From: Botryococcus braunii
Lineage: Eukaryota; Chlorophyta; Trebouxiophyceae
DNA length: 30,000 bases
Direction: 5' to 3'
NCBI GenBank assembly: GCA_002005505.1
Contig: KV908584.1
Coordinates: forward strand, 156,690-186,689
Shown here: piece after piece, positions 1 through 10,431 of the stretch
How the letters are laid out: every line of letters begins with the position of its first letter
How positions within the stretch are numbered: position 1 is the stretch's first letter
Position numbers and translations under genes: made by a program
Notes under the pieces: generated by a model
Told to the model about the DNA's origin: nothing
The model's input: only the letters and a program-made list of their open reading frames with translations
Database searches by the model: none

Positions 1-32
1 GGCGACGCGTTCAAAAGCCAAGATGGCGATGC

Positions 33-50
33 AAGGAAGGAAGGAAGGAA
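33..50. repeat. (GGAA)n short simple repeat
   Basis: About four copies of an AAGG/GGAA tetranucleotide lie in the 58 bases of flanking DNA left of the retrotransposon. Nothing else can be recognised in bases 1-58. Confidence 0.8.
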
Positions 51-58
51 TGATATGT

Positions 59-63
59 TACAT
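59..63. repeat. Target-site duplication TACAT, left copy
   Basis: TACAT directly abuts the left LTR. The identical pentamer follows the right LTR at 8275-8279. Five-bp duplications are usual for Gypsy- and Copia-type integrases. Confidence 0.92.
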
Positions 64-1009
64 TGTTGGAAAATCGGCTGCCGTTGTCCCACCCCTTTGT
101 CCATTGCCGCCTTCATTTCAACCCAGCTTCTTCATCCCTGCAATAAGCTGCAGTCTTAGCAGTCTATGCAGGGAACAGTACCACACATTGATGAGTCGTA
201 CCAAACAAGGACGACTGCTCAAGTACTGGAGTCTGCGAAGCAACAGATCTATTTACAATGCAAGTGCACTAAAGCGTAACTGCTCTAACTAAGGAACAAC
301 TAATCAAGGGATACCTGCAATAAGCTGCAGTCTTAGCAGTCTATGCAGGGAACAGTACCACACATTGATGAGTCGTACCAAACAAGGACGACTGCTCAAG
401 TACTGGAGTCTGCGAAGCAACAGATCTACCAGAAAATCTGTGATACTATCCCTTAAATACTGACGCAGGAGGACTTACATAATTTGCCTCCCTTAGCCGT
501 CATCGTCAAGCACTTTATGCACGCAACTCATGCGGAATGTCCCGCTATCCGTGCGAATCCCGCCGTACCATTCAAGCATCGTCAAAAGTACTGACCGCTA
601 AGACGGATTACCGCATCCGACTAGCCCTCGAATGGCATGAACGACTCGATCAATGCAAATGACGTCCGTAGGACTACTCGGAGTCTGGAACGAACACTAA
701 GGTAGCAGTAGGTGCCTAAGCTGGTCCGGATGCAACACCATTTGGACTTTACTTGCCCGAATCTACCCGTCAGCACCTTAACCAGTGTCCGAATCATCCG
801 AATCAGTCCGTAAACAACCCTATAACCACTAAGATAGGGTTTACAGGTACAACGTACCTCAATATATGTCTCATGAGTGACACCTGACTCAGGTCAGTGA
901 CCATTATGTTTGCACCAGTCACGTCACTTCACAAATACACACAATCACAGTGGGAATTTCCCAACTTAGAAATTCTCCACTGAGCCCCAAGGGGGCCCAT
1001 TTTACAACA
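64..1009 (-). repeat. 3' LTR of the retrotransposon (uninterrupted copy)
   Basis: This copy is 946 bp and aligns base for base with 6224-8274 once the nested insertion there is removed. The only difference I found is C at 771 versus T at 6931. On the minus (sense) strand it starts TGTTGTAAAATGGG and ends CCAACA. TGTTT at 907-911 is present once, which is the empty site of the solo LTR in the partner copy. A TATA-like ATATAT run near 861-868, about 145 bases into the LTR on the sense strand, is a possible promoter element. A 115-bp direct repeat lies within (137-251 and 314-428). Confidence 0.93.
137..428. repeat. 115-bp direct repeat inside the LTR (137-251 and 314-428)
   Basis: Two copies of a 115-bp unit, each starting CCTGCAATAAGCTGCAG and ending CAGATCTA, are separated by 62 bases that include CTAACTAAGG. 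I saw no mismatch between them. The same pair occurs in the other LTR at 6297-6411 and 6474-6588. LTR subrepeats of this kind often lie in the U3 regulatory part, but their role here is not shown. Confidence 0.9.
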
Positions 1010-1018
1010 CCTCCCCTT
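1010..1018 (-). other. Polypurine tract of the retrotransposon
   Basis: On the sense (minus) strand AAGGGGAGG ends exactly where the 3' LTR starts with TGTTG. This is the expected primer for plus-strand DNA synthesis, and it fixes the orientation of the element. Confidence 0.8.
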
Positions 1019-1055
1019 GTATGCAGTGAAGGGTAAGTGACTAACCTAGCCACAT

Positions 1056-2095
1056 GCGAGAAGTGATACAGCATAGCCACAACTACTACACCATCACTTC
1101 ACCATATACAAACCATAGAAATAGAAGTGAGATCCAATCTTCAGGAATCCCAACGCTTCCTTTCCATCTCTATGCATCCTAATGCAAAGGATAACCTTAT
1201 GGCAAACACAAGTGCCACAAATGTCATGTAATCAAGCAGAACTTCTGCTAGGTGTCTAACCTCAAAGAACCAAACACTTGGTCTTACAATGTTTTAAGAT
1301 GTAACTCCAATCTAATGACAAGTTACTCTCCTTTTATTCATCTATGACATCAATTTGCCTCCCCTACATTCTAGGAAGAAGCTCGTCATCTCAACAATGT
1401 CCATAGAACTAGGATCAATATGTTCAAGTGATCCCTTAAGTCATACCGACAAACCATCAAGCGTGGTTTTCTAATATCATATGCTTTCATTACTAGAACA
1501 TCCGAGACCTAACCCGTCCCGAGTTCTCAAGTTGAATTTTAACCAAGCAATCACAACTGCTGAACTTCAGACAGCCATGATCCTTAACATACCAGTGAAA
1601 AACATCAATTTCACTATAAACGTCTCGTTCAGAAATGAGGGCCTTCACCCATAATTGGTATAGGGCACGCTCAAGTTCTAACACGTGAAAGAAGTGACAT
1701 GCTTATAGCATAGGCACAACAATATCACCTCAACACACAACAACCAGATAAATAGAGGTGTAAGACTACAAATTCATTTATATGAACTTCAAGCAATAGT
1801 CCCTAACCAACACTTCTAATATCTATCCGTAGGTCAATTTCCAGGTACAATTCCAGTACCTCCAAACACCATGCATATCATGTAGCAAACTGCAATGCAT
1901 ATTAAACTCCTGAGTTCTACCATTGTACTCATTCAACAAGTAGAGAGCTCAACGTCGATAATAAGTTACGATGTCCATATATGTCCGTATATACACTCTT
2001 AAGTGCATCCAAGTGCCTCCCCTCAAACCTTGGGGACAAGCACGGCACAAAACAATGACCAGAATGTTCAAGGATCAATACTCAAGTGATCCTCA
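1056..2095. repeat. Diverged tandem duplication, period about 630-660 bp
   Basis: Bases from about 1056 to 1445 recur in order from about 1683 to 2095. Landmarks are GAAGTGA at 1060 and 1691 (offset 631) and AGGATCAATA at 1411 and 2071 (offset 660). The copies carry many substitutions and indels, so the duplication is much older than the LTR pair is apart. Confidence 0.6.
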
Positions 2096-3719
2096 GCAAA
2101 GTCTTAGCCAACAACCATGGCTAACATAACTTTAAAGTTAAACCACCAGGAGATTCGAAGCACGAATCGTCCGGAGTATCGAACAGTAACCCGATCGACA
2201 AATTCACAAGTCGACACGGCGTCTCGATCTTAAAACGTGTGTCTACAACTCGAAACAGTTCGAGTCGACGCGTAACAACCAGAAATCAGCGCGCAGTCTC
2301 TCTCACTAACGTGTGAGAGATACAACTAACACGTTTTTCTGTGCAGTGAAGCTGCAGAGCCTCCCTGTGCTTCCCAGAACCAGGGAAGACCACACAGGTC
2401 ACACAAAGTGTTCTAGACATATTCTTAAAATATATCTAATACAATGTTACTCACAAATATCACTTCCCAAGTGATCTCTGTGTCTAACTTGCCTTCTGCG
2501 CAAGCGCGCAACGATGTTGGAAAAACATCTGACCATCAATAGCTCCTTCCAGTTTTCACCAAAACTGAGAAAACTTCGTCAGGGCTTTCATAATATTATT
2601 TACCACCCATAAGAAGAGTTACAGCTCTTTGCACTGACTAACACCTTCTTAACTGAGCACTAGCCTAGACAGAGTGTCTGTTTGCAAACTTGGGAGTATC
2701 CAGTCACTACACATCAGTGACCCTCCCCTAAAGCCCATCTCTGAACATCAGAGATACTTTTAAATGTCTTATAGCATGTGTCAGCTAGCATGTGGTTAAC
2801 CAGGCACTCATTAGAAGTGACCCTCCCCATGCAGCACAATGTTTAATGTAAAACCCACTTCACAACACCACACTAGGCTCTTACCAAGAGCAAATGTCAT
2901 CAGCATTGCAAATGTCAACCATAACACTAATGGAAGTACATAGCTTGAGCATCCAATCACAGGATCAACAAGTCTAAACACCCATGGACAAAACACCCAC
3001 TACACACATCATGATTTGTGAGAGTCTTCATGGATATGGACCTCCCAAGAACTTGAAACCAGCATATTGGGTCAGCCACTGACTCCTCAGCAATAAGCTA
3101 ACAATAGTCTATAAGTAGGCCCTTTTCACATGGTTCACTGGATTTCTTTTAATGCACCTTAGCTATACCTAGGTTATGCACAATCCTCCTCACACACTCT
3201 TGGGGTCCAAACTCTCCTCAGCTCTATTGGGCACCTCAGGAGTCTTGGGTCAACCTTGCCCTCACCTTTGGTCTACCAGCCCTCAAACTCTTCTGGAGGT
3301 CCCCCTCAGTTATCTTGGAGCGATCTAAACCTTAAGCTATTGCAATGTCAAGCAAATCCAACCACAATTGGGGACAACTACTCCTCAAGTCACTATTGAT
3401 AGTAAACACTTGGGGTCCACTCCTATCTAGATCTCATCCTCACAACCATAACATACATGACTTCCTCAAGAGTCACTCTAGTGGTGATGCCTACATGGTA
3501 CATTCACAACAACAATTAACAACCAAAGCAAGGTATGTTAATTCCCACTTGCATGGCCAACCTAACCTAGGTTGCTCATACCCATGCCAAGTGCACATCT
3601 TCATATGAAGACAAAGGACCATGCATCTCTTATTAAGCTGTAGAAAAACAAACTATGTCTCTTCCTAGGTGACTAACCATATTGCACCTATAGACATGGT
3701 CATTCAATGCTACACACTC

Positions 3720-4440
3720 AAACATGCACCATAGTCCCTTGAGCTAATCATGCCATATCAAAACATGAGAAGCCCAAATCATTTAAACCACCAACCTCAT
3801 GTTGGTACAATGCCTCTCATCATGAAGTATCCCTTAACATGCTAATGGAATAAAGACTATTACATGTCTCCATCCATAAGACATGTCTAAAATGTTCAAC
3901 CACCAAAGCTAAGACCATACCATGAATGTTCACAACCATAATGTCTATAATAGCTATGGCTCACAATGAACACAACTTGGATCATATCCACACTATGATC
4001 CAAAACATGAAAGCACACACTTAGTGTCACCCAACATTGGCACACAAAGTAATGCTATCATCTCACAAGGAACTCAACAATAGCCCCTTGAAACAAATTA
4101 TGCCTTATCAAGGCATAAGAGCATCAAGTAATGTAAAAAGCACACCCATACCATGGATTGAACATGCCTCAACATGAGACAAACACATTACTTTAACAAG
4201 CACATGGAATAAAGGCTACAACAAGTCTCTACCCATTACTCCACATTGTAAATGTGTCAACCAACAAAGCAAGATCACCACATGAATACACACATTCTAT
4301 ATGGCTACAATAGCTATGGTCACTACTTGGACCAAATCCTCAATTTGATCCAAAAATTGAACATGAAAGCACACTAAGTGACACCCAACATTGGTTCACC
4401 AAGTAATGCTATCAACACAAGGAACTCAACAATAGCTCCT
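3720..4440. repeat. Diverged tandem duplication, period about 355 bp
   Basis: Two copies of a unit of about 355 bp lie head to tail. Landmarks are ATGGAATAAAG at about 3845 and 4204, and CCAACATTGG at 4031 and 4385. The copies share gene order of many short words but differ by indels. A third partial start (near 4431) leads into the 37-bp array. Confidence 0.65.
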
Positions 4441-4523
4441 TCAAGCAAGTCAAGCATGATGGGAACCTACACACATATACCCAATGTAAGTAGTCCCTCA
4501 TCAACCAACTTAAATACACACAT

Positions 4524-4856
4524 GTAAGTGGCTCCACATTGGCCATCATACATATACCATGTAAGTGGCTCCACATTGGCCAACATACATAAACCATGTA
4601 AGTGGCTCTACATTAGCCAACATACATAAACCATGTAAGTGGCTCTACATTGGCCAACATACATAAACCATGTAAGTGGCTCTACATTAGCCAACATACA
4701 TAAACCATGTAAGTGGCTCTACATTAGCCAACATACATAAACCATGTAAGTGGCTCTACATTAGCCAACATACATAAACCATGTAAGTGGCTCTACATTA
4801 GCCAACATACATAAACCATGTAAGTGGCTCTACATTAGCCAACATACATAAACACA
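4524..4856. repeat. 37-bp tandem array, nine copies
   Basis: Units begin with GTAAGTGGCT at 4524, 4561, 4598, 4635, 4672, 4709, 4746, 4783 and 4820, an exact 37-bp period. The first two copies carry variants (CCACATTGG instead of CTACATTAG), and the fourth also has the TTGG form; the later ones are nearly identical. Head-to-tail copies without unique spacers mark a minisatellite inside the element's interior. Confidence 0.93.
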
Positions 4857-6196
4857 TGCAACATCATCCAAAGGGGTCTACATATACCACCCTTCAACAT
4901 GGATGAAACAAACACAAACTTAAGAAGTTTATGTAAGTGGGACATGTTTGTAAGAAGTCATGCTTAACACCTTAAGCCCATGAGGAGGCTTCACTAGAGC
5001 TTCCCCATAAATGAATCGATCCCCTCATTGATGCACATGCCACCAAGTTCATGAAGCTATGGAGAGCTTAACTCTTATTATGGGTGACTTACCAAATAGC
5101 ACCTATAGAATAAAGCCCACCTATACTTCAAGCTTAAGCATGCACAACAAGGAATCAGCCACACAAGTGAGCAATCATTTGTATCACAAGTGAATTGTCA
5201 ATTGTCACCACATCAATGTCAAATAACATGCTTATTTCATATCTAGTGACCACTCACTTGATCACACCCTAAATAAGCACATGCCTAACCTTTGGCCTAC
5301 TACCAAATTAAGGCAAGTATACCAAGGATCAACACTAGACCCAAATAACCAATGCATATCATTAATGCATATCTTTATAAACAAGGCAAAGCGCTTAACA
5401 ACAAGGAAGGTAAGTCATCAAATGACTTCCAACCACAATCATAAGTACCCATAGGTGACAAACTCATGTCACCCATCAGCCCCAAAGGTCAACGTATTTC
5501 CCACCTTGGAAATACTACAATGCTGAAACTTGAAGATACATCTTCAAAGAGGGTAATTAACATGCGCTTTAATAAAGGATTACCTTTAATCCCTCATGGC
5601 CTTCTTCCTGTCAGCTTTGCAAACCATTTGCAAAATGTCAGTTCTTATGAATACTTTCATAAACAGCAAACAGCAACCACACTTATGTTGCTATCACCTT
5701 TATAAGTGTAATCAATACGTAAGCGACTGCCTGCAAAGCATATCAATGCATTCTTGCACATGCAAAGAAGTACACCCACACCAAGGATGTCTCTTCTTCC
5801 TGAAGTAGTCAAGCACTACTAACATGGCAGCTTTCCAATCGTTTAGAGAAAGCACTATATGCTTCTTTCACCTCTTAAACATCGAAGGGAGCTCTTGCGC
5901 AAGGACCTTTTGCATACTGCCACAGTCAAAGCATGCCATACAATGTATTGATTGCTTGCCCGCAAATCCATTAAAGCCAAAGTGCTTCATGCTCATCATA
6001 CTGCTCAAGGGTAGATCAACATATGAACTTTCAAGCAAAAGCCAGCGGCACAGCCGATCAGCAGCCGATCGTTTTCATGCGAGACAAGTTCCACCACGTC
6101 CAGATCATACTCTTCCGTTGGCAATGACATCGAAGTATAGTTCTGAAACCAGCCGAGCAACCGACGAGGTTCTCCTGGTCCAGGAACACGAACCAA

Positions 6197-6214
6197 CGAC
6201 AGCCGAAGCTGTCG
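6197..6214 (-). other. UUCG-loop hairpin directly after the primer-binding site
   Basis: On the sense strand CGACAGC, TTCG and GCTGTCG form a perfect 7-bp stem closed by C-G over a TTCG loop. In RNA this would be the unusually stable cUUCGg tetraloop. It starts one base after the nine-base primer-binding site. A role in priming, dimerisation or packaging is inference. Confidence 0.6.
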
Positions 6215-6223
6215 CCGATACCA
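6215..6223 (-). other. Primer-binding site (tRNA-iMet-like)
   Basis: On the sense (minus) strand TGGTATCGG directly follows the CA end of the 5' LTR. Plant initiator-methionine tRNA-type sites read TGGTATCAG. The eighth base G could pair with the tRNA U as a wobble, giving nine paired positions. The match then stops, so complementarity is shorter than usual. Confidence 0.7.
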
Positions 6224-7071
6224 TGTTGGAAAATCGGCTGCCGTTGTCCCACCCCTTTGTCCATTGCCGCCTTCATTTCAACCCAGCTTCTTCATCCCTG
6301 CAATAAGCTGCAGTCTTAGCAGTCTATGCAGGGAACAGTACCACACATTGATGAGTCGTACCAAACAAGGACGACTGCTCAAGTACTGGAGTCTGCGAAG
6401 CAACAGATCTATTTACAATGCAAGTGCACTAAAGCGTAACTGCTCTAACTAAGGAACAACTAATCAAGGGATACCTGCAATAAGCTGCAGTCTTAGCAGT
6501 CTATGCAGGGAACAGTACCACACATTGATGAGTCGTACCAAACAAGGACGACTGCTCAAGTACTGGAGTCTGCGAAGCAACAGATCTACCAGAAAATCTG
6601 TGATACTATCCCTTAAATACTGACGCAGGAGGACTTACATAATTTGCCTCCCTTAGCCGTCATCGTCAAGCACTTTATGCACGCAACTCATGCGGAATGT
6701 CCCGCTATCCGTGCGAATCCCGCCGTACCATTCAAGCATCGTCAAAAGTACTGACCGCTAAGACGGATTACCGCATCCGACTAGCCCTCGAATGGCATGA
6801 ACGACTCGATCAATGCAAATGACGTCCGTAGGACTACTCGGAGTCTGGAACGAACACTAAGGTAGCAGTAGGTGCCTAAGCTGGTCCGGATGCAACACCA
6901 TTTGGACTTTACTTGCCCGAATCTACCCGTTAGCACCTTAACCAGTGTCCGAATCATCCGAATCAGTCCGTAAACAACCCTATAACCACTAAGATAGGGT
7001 TTACAGGTACAACGTACCTCAATATATGTCTCATGAGTGACACCTGACTCAGGTCAGTGACCATTATGTTT

Positions 7072-8171
7072 TGAAATCCGTAGTCGATGAAGCCATAACA
7101 TTAGACCACAATTACTTCAGAAGGAAAACATTAAATTAGGTTGGGAACACCATCCAACCCTTTGTCGAAACGTGAGTCAAAGCTTCAAGCGCGCTCCTGA
7201 TGGACGACTCCAATTGGACGACTCCAGAGCAGGAGATAACTCCAGACACTTGTTAGGAACACCATCTAACAAGGCCACCTGTGCCATAACCATGTATGTC
7301 ACAGAAAGCGTAAGGACGTGTAGTACGAGTCCTGTCGCACCATGCGCACAAGGGACAAGGAGTCGAGGCTATCCACCATCAAGACTTTACACAAAGTATC
7401 GTAGCTTAACAAAGCAACCTAACTAAGGGCAGTCTTACCTGTGCCATAACCATGTATGTCACAGAAAACGTAAGGACGTGTAGTACGAGTCCTGTCGCAC
7501 CATGCGCACAAGTGACAAGGAGTCGAGGCTATCCACCATCAAGACTGATGATAGAATGCCAAGCCGTCCCATATGACGCAAGGCCAAAGGAAACTAAACG
7601 GTAGGTGGACGAGGCTAGAATTCCTAAGTTCTAGGCCTCCGAGCCTACCAGCTACACTGACTCCGACGAGACCGTACGACAATAATCCGGGTCCCTACGG
7701 AACTGCCACTCACACGCGCTTCAAGGAGGTCAAATCCTCAGCACGTTTTCTAACTTCCAAGGAACTCCTATGACCTTTAAGAGTACCCTAGTGTTTCCTG
7801 GGTACAAAGGTCAGACCTAGCAATTACTCAAGAAGAGAACTAATTGCCCTTCATGAGTACATCACTTGAACCTCCAAGGCACACAAGAGGATGATAGTAA
7901 ACTCGAGGTCATGACTTCTCGAATCGACTAATCCTCAAAGACAGGCAACCACATTAGTAGACATCACCTTTGAGATTGCCGCATGGCAAGCTCCAAGCAT
8001 AACACAAGGGGCTAGTCACATGCCAAGTGTACCTTCCAAACTACACCACGAGTTCCACATGTCTACAAACGACTGGAAAGTGACTATTTATTGTCCATCA
8101 GCCACTTCACACACGAAGGCACACGCTATGGGGAACCTCAAACCCTAGGGTTCCCATATTACTTCACAACA
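7072..8171 (-). mobile_element. Nested solo LTR of a second, related retroelement
   Basis: The segment begins TG and ends CA, is flanked by TGTTT at 7067-7071 and 8172-8176, and is absent from the partner LTR, where TGTTT occurs once (907-911). It has no second LTR or interior, so it is probably the residue of LTR-LTR recombination. The orientation is taken as minus because its minus-strand start, TGTTGTGAAG, resembles the host LTR start TGTTGTAAAA. It carries a 110-bp direct repeat like the host LTR, and the spacer again includes CTAACTAAGG. It shares no long identity with the host LTR, so it is a different family. Confidence 0.88.
7277..7546. repeat. 110-bp direct repeat in the solo LTR (7277-7386, 7437-7546)
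   Basis: Two 110-bp copies 160 bp apart each start ACCTGTGCCATAACC and end CATCAAGACT. I count two mismatches (7309/7469 and 7353/7513). The layout mirrors the 115-bp repeat in the host LTR. Confidence 0.9.
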
Positions 8172-8274
8172 TGTTTGCACCAGTCACGTCACTTCACAAA
8201 TACACACAATCACAGTGGGAATTTCCCAACTTAGAAATTCTCCACTGAGCCCCAAGGGGGCCCATTTTACAACA

Positions 8275-8279
8275 TACAT
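8275..8279. repeat. Target-site duplication TACAT, right copy
   Basis: TACAT follows the last base of the right LTR and matches 59-63. It shows that both element ends are intact. Confidence 0.92.
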
Positions 8280-8320
8280 CCAGGACCAGCCATTATGGCT
8301 GAAGGGATGGAAGAACACAG

Positions 8321-8709
<389 letters not shown>

Positions 8710-8907
8710 AGATCCAGAACCCCGGAACAGATTCTGCACGGTGGGATCCGGATTCCGGAACTGATTCAGCACGTTTGATCGTATCCATGCGGGGCCCGCT
8801 GCGGGGACTTGATCAACAAATGCCTGAAGCACACAAATAGCAGATTAATAACGTTGAGTCATAAACTGTTTGAAAATCATTTTCTCGTGTTAGCTTTTTA
8901 AGTGAAA

Positions 8908-10431
8908 ATGGGGCTTCGGCCCTTCTCACCTCCGCAACACCCGTGTTTACCCGACCAGTGCGGTATAGTGAAATTGAGTGTAATAGGCTGCTTGCCAACA
9001 TGTCTACGTAGGAAGAGTTTGCGAGGAAAGGCGCAAGGTCCTTTGATTTTGGAACCCATAATTTCATATTCGTGTCAGAGGTTCTCACTAGGACAGCGCC
9101 GCGTGCACTTCGTCAGTCCCGGAGTGCTTTGTTTGTCTGGAAAGACCAATGATGCAGGTTAGCTTCTTTTAAACAGCAGTAATGCTTGTCATAATGTAAT
9201 TGTGGCTTTTGTCCGCCTCGACTATCGGGTTTGCAGTTGTTGTTTTCACCTCAGTCTTGTTTGTTCCCTGCATGCCGATGTGCTGAAGAACTGGCTTTGT
9301 GTAGCCTCAAGGAAATACTTCTCGTCTTTAGGTTCAACCTCTTTACCTTGCCTGTAGAGTGGTTAAAGTTAAGACGAAATTTTGGTATTTGACTTGCTCA
9401 GTTGCATGCAGTATCTTCACAAGATTCCGATGACACCCAACTTCGAATCGAGTTTGCACTTCCGCGGCGGTCGAGGCAAGTCTCATTTACTTGCAACGTA
9501 TGTGGTAAGCGACCTTCATGCCGCACCCAGGTCATCTTTGCTGGTTAGTCTTTCATTGCCCTTACAAACCGCGAAGGGGTAACCTTATCCTGTTATGCAG
9601 ATGGCCGGACTGAGCGGATGGTAAATCCTCGTGCTTGGGACAAGGGAATGGTATTTGTCCAATGTGCGCACTGCAATGCATGGCACAAGATTCGAGATGA
9701 AGCCGGTCTGGTGGAGGAAATTAGGTATGCCACAACCCACTGCAGCACTGGGTTCGTCATGGGTACCTGCTAGCAACTCTGTCGGCCAAAAAGAATGCTG
9801 GTGCCTGCAGATAATGACATGTCCAGCGCTTTGTTTTGTTGGCCCATCAAACAGGAAATAGTAGGGGTTCTACCGTTCCTACCACGGATTTACACAACAT
9901 GCAGACAGGCATCAAGGCCTCTCCATAGGAGAGCATACATTCATCAGCCAGCAGCAGCCGATCTGCGGTGGCATCAGTACACATCTGTATTGTTGGTGAT
10001 CATGGATGGGCCACCGAGGACTGCTGACATTGGAGGGTCAGACTAAGTGAATTCTTTAGAATATGCGACTTTGTGGAGGGATTGAAACAAAGAGCGGAAG
10101 CCATCATGGTTTCTCCCTTGTCAATTTGGAAGGGTTTGTTTTGCTGAAATGGGCAATCTCGACCTCCAACAATCTGTACCAATTTTGACGTGCAAGAAGT
10201 TACTGTTGTTCCTGTATGCACACCTCTTGTTCTTGGGGCCTTGGAGCTGCTGAGTTCTTGCCCACTTGATTCGGCATTCTTAGATGCCCCTTCTCTGACT
10301 GCAGGTTTGTGGATGAACCAGCAGCAGCAAAGCCAGATTCTAATGTGGATGAGTTGGAATTCGACCATGATGTGCATAATCTGGTGAAACTTACAAGAGA
10401 CGAACAATCAGACATCAACACGAGCAGTTAA
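8908..10431 (+). CDS. DNL/Zim17-type zinc-ribbon protein (organellar Hsp70 escort)
   Basis: Four exons at 8908-9157, 9412-9504, 9601-9724 and 10305-10431 join in phase into 197 residues. An in-frame TAA lies at 8899-8901, and ATG at 8908 is the first start after it. Residues 1 to about 83 are rich in Arg, Ser and Pro and poor in acids, like a plastid or mitochondrial transit peptide. The core has zinc ligands C111-x2-C114 and C136-x2-C139, with FTCNVC, NPRAWDKGMVFVQC and WHKIRD spanning the two knuckles. Known members of this family keep organellar Hsp70 soluble. The NP-x-A-x3-G-x-VFVQC stretch resembles plant plastid-type members most. H143 and D147 are kept, but the family's D-N-L reads D-E-A here. 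The tail after residue 156 is acidic and variable. Donors are GTTAGC, GTAAGC and GTATGC; all acceptors end CAG. Plastid versus mitochondrial targeting is not settled. Confidence 0.87.

Larger units (their letters stand above)
1010..6223 (-). other. Gene-free interior of the retrotransposon
   Basis: This 5.2-kb stretch has no long open frame and no retroelement protein motif. The plus strand is A and C rich and G poor: bases 3961-4020 contain A26, C17, G6 and T11. The element's RNA, copied from the other sense, would therefore be U and G rich. The interior is built from diverged duplications (about 650-bp and 355-bp units) and a 37-bp array. The 200 bases next to the primer-binding site (about 6005-6220) look more GC rich and are open in several frames, which might be a decayed leader or gag fragment. 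No frame there matches a family I know. Confidence 0.75.
64..8274 (-). mobile_element. Complete non-autonomous LTR retrotransposon (LARD-like)
   Basis: Two 946-bp LTRs (64-1009 and 6224-8274, the second interrupted by a nested insertion) bound a 5214-bp interior. Both LTRs run TGTTG...CAACA. A 5-bp target duplication, TACAT, lies at 59-63 and 8275-8279. Orientation is minus: reading that strand, TGGTATCGG directly follows the LTR at 6223 like a tRNA-iMet primer-binding site, and AAGGGGAGG directly precedes the LTR at 1009 like a polypurine tract. I see no gag, protease, integrase, reverse transcriptase or RNase H motif in any frame; open frames in the interior are short. Such an element must be mobilised by proteins from an autonomous relative. 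The LTRs differ at one base I found (771 C, 6931 T), so insertion was recent. It sits about 630 bp upstream of the zinc-ribbon gene, in the opposite orientation. Confidence 0.93.
6224..8274 (-). repeat. 5' LTR of the retrotransposon, split by a nested solo LTR
   Basis: Bases 6224-7071 and 8177-8274 together match the 946-bp LTR at 64-1009. The extra 1105 bases are an 1100-bp solo LTR plus its 5-bp target duplication. On the minus strand this is the upstream LTR, since the primer-binding site follows its 6224 end. Confidence 0.93.

Noticed and set aside
4524..4856. Regular 37-bp repeats as a CRISPR array
   Set aside because: Units are directly head to tail with no unique spacers, there are no cas genes, and the genome is eukaryotic.
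5824..6306. 160-codon plus-strand frame crossing the retroelement interior and LTR edge
   Set aside because: It is antisense to the element, runs into the LTR and resembles no retroelement protein.
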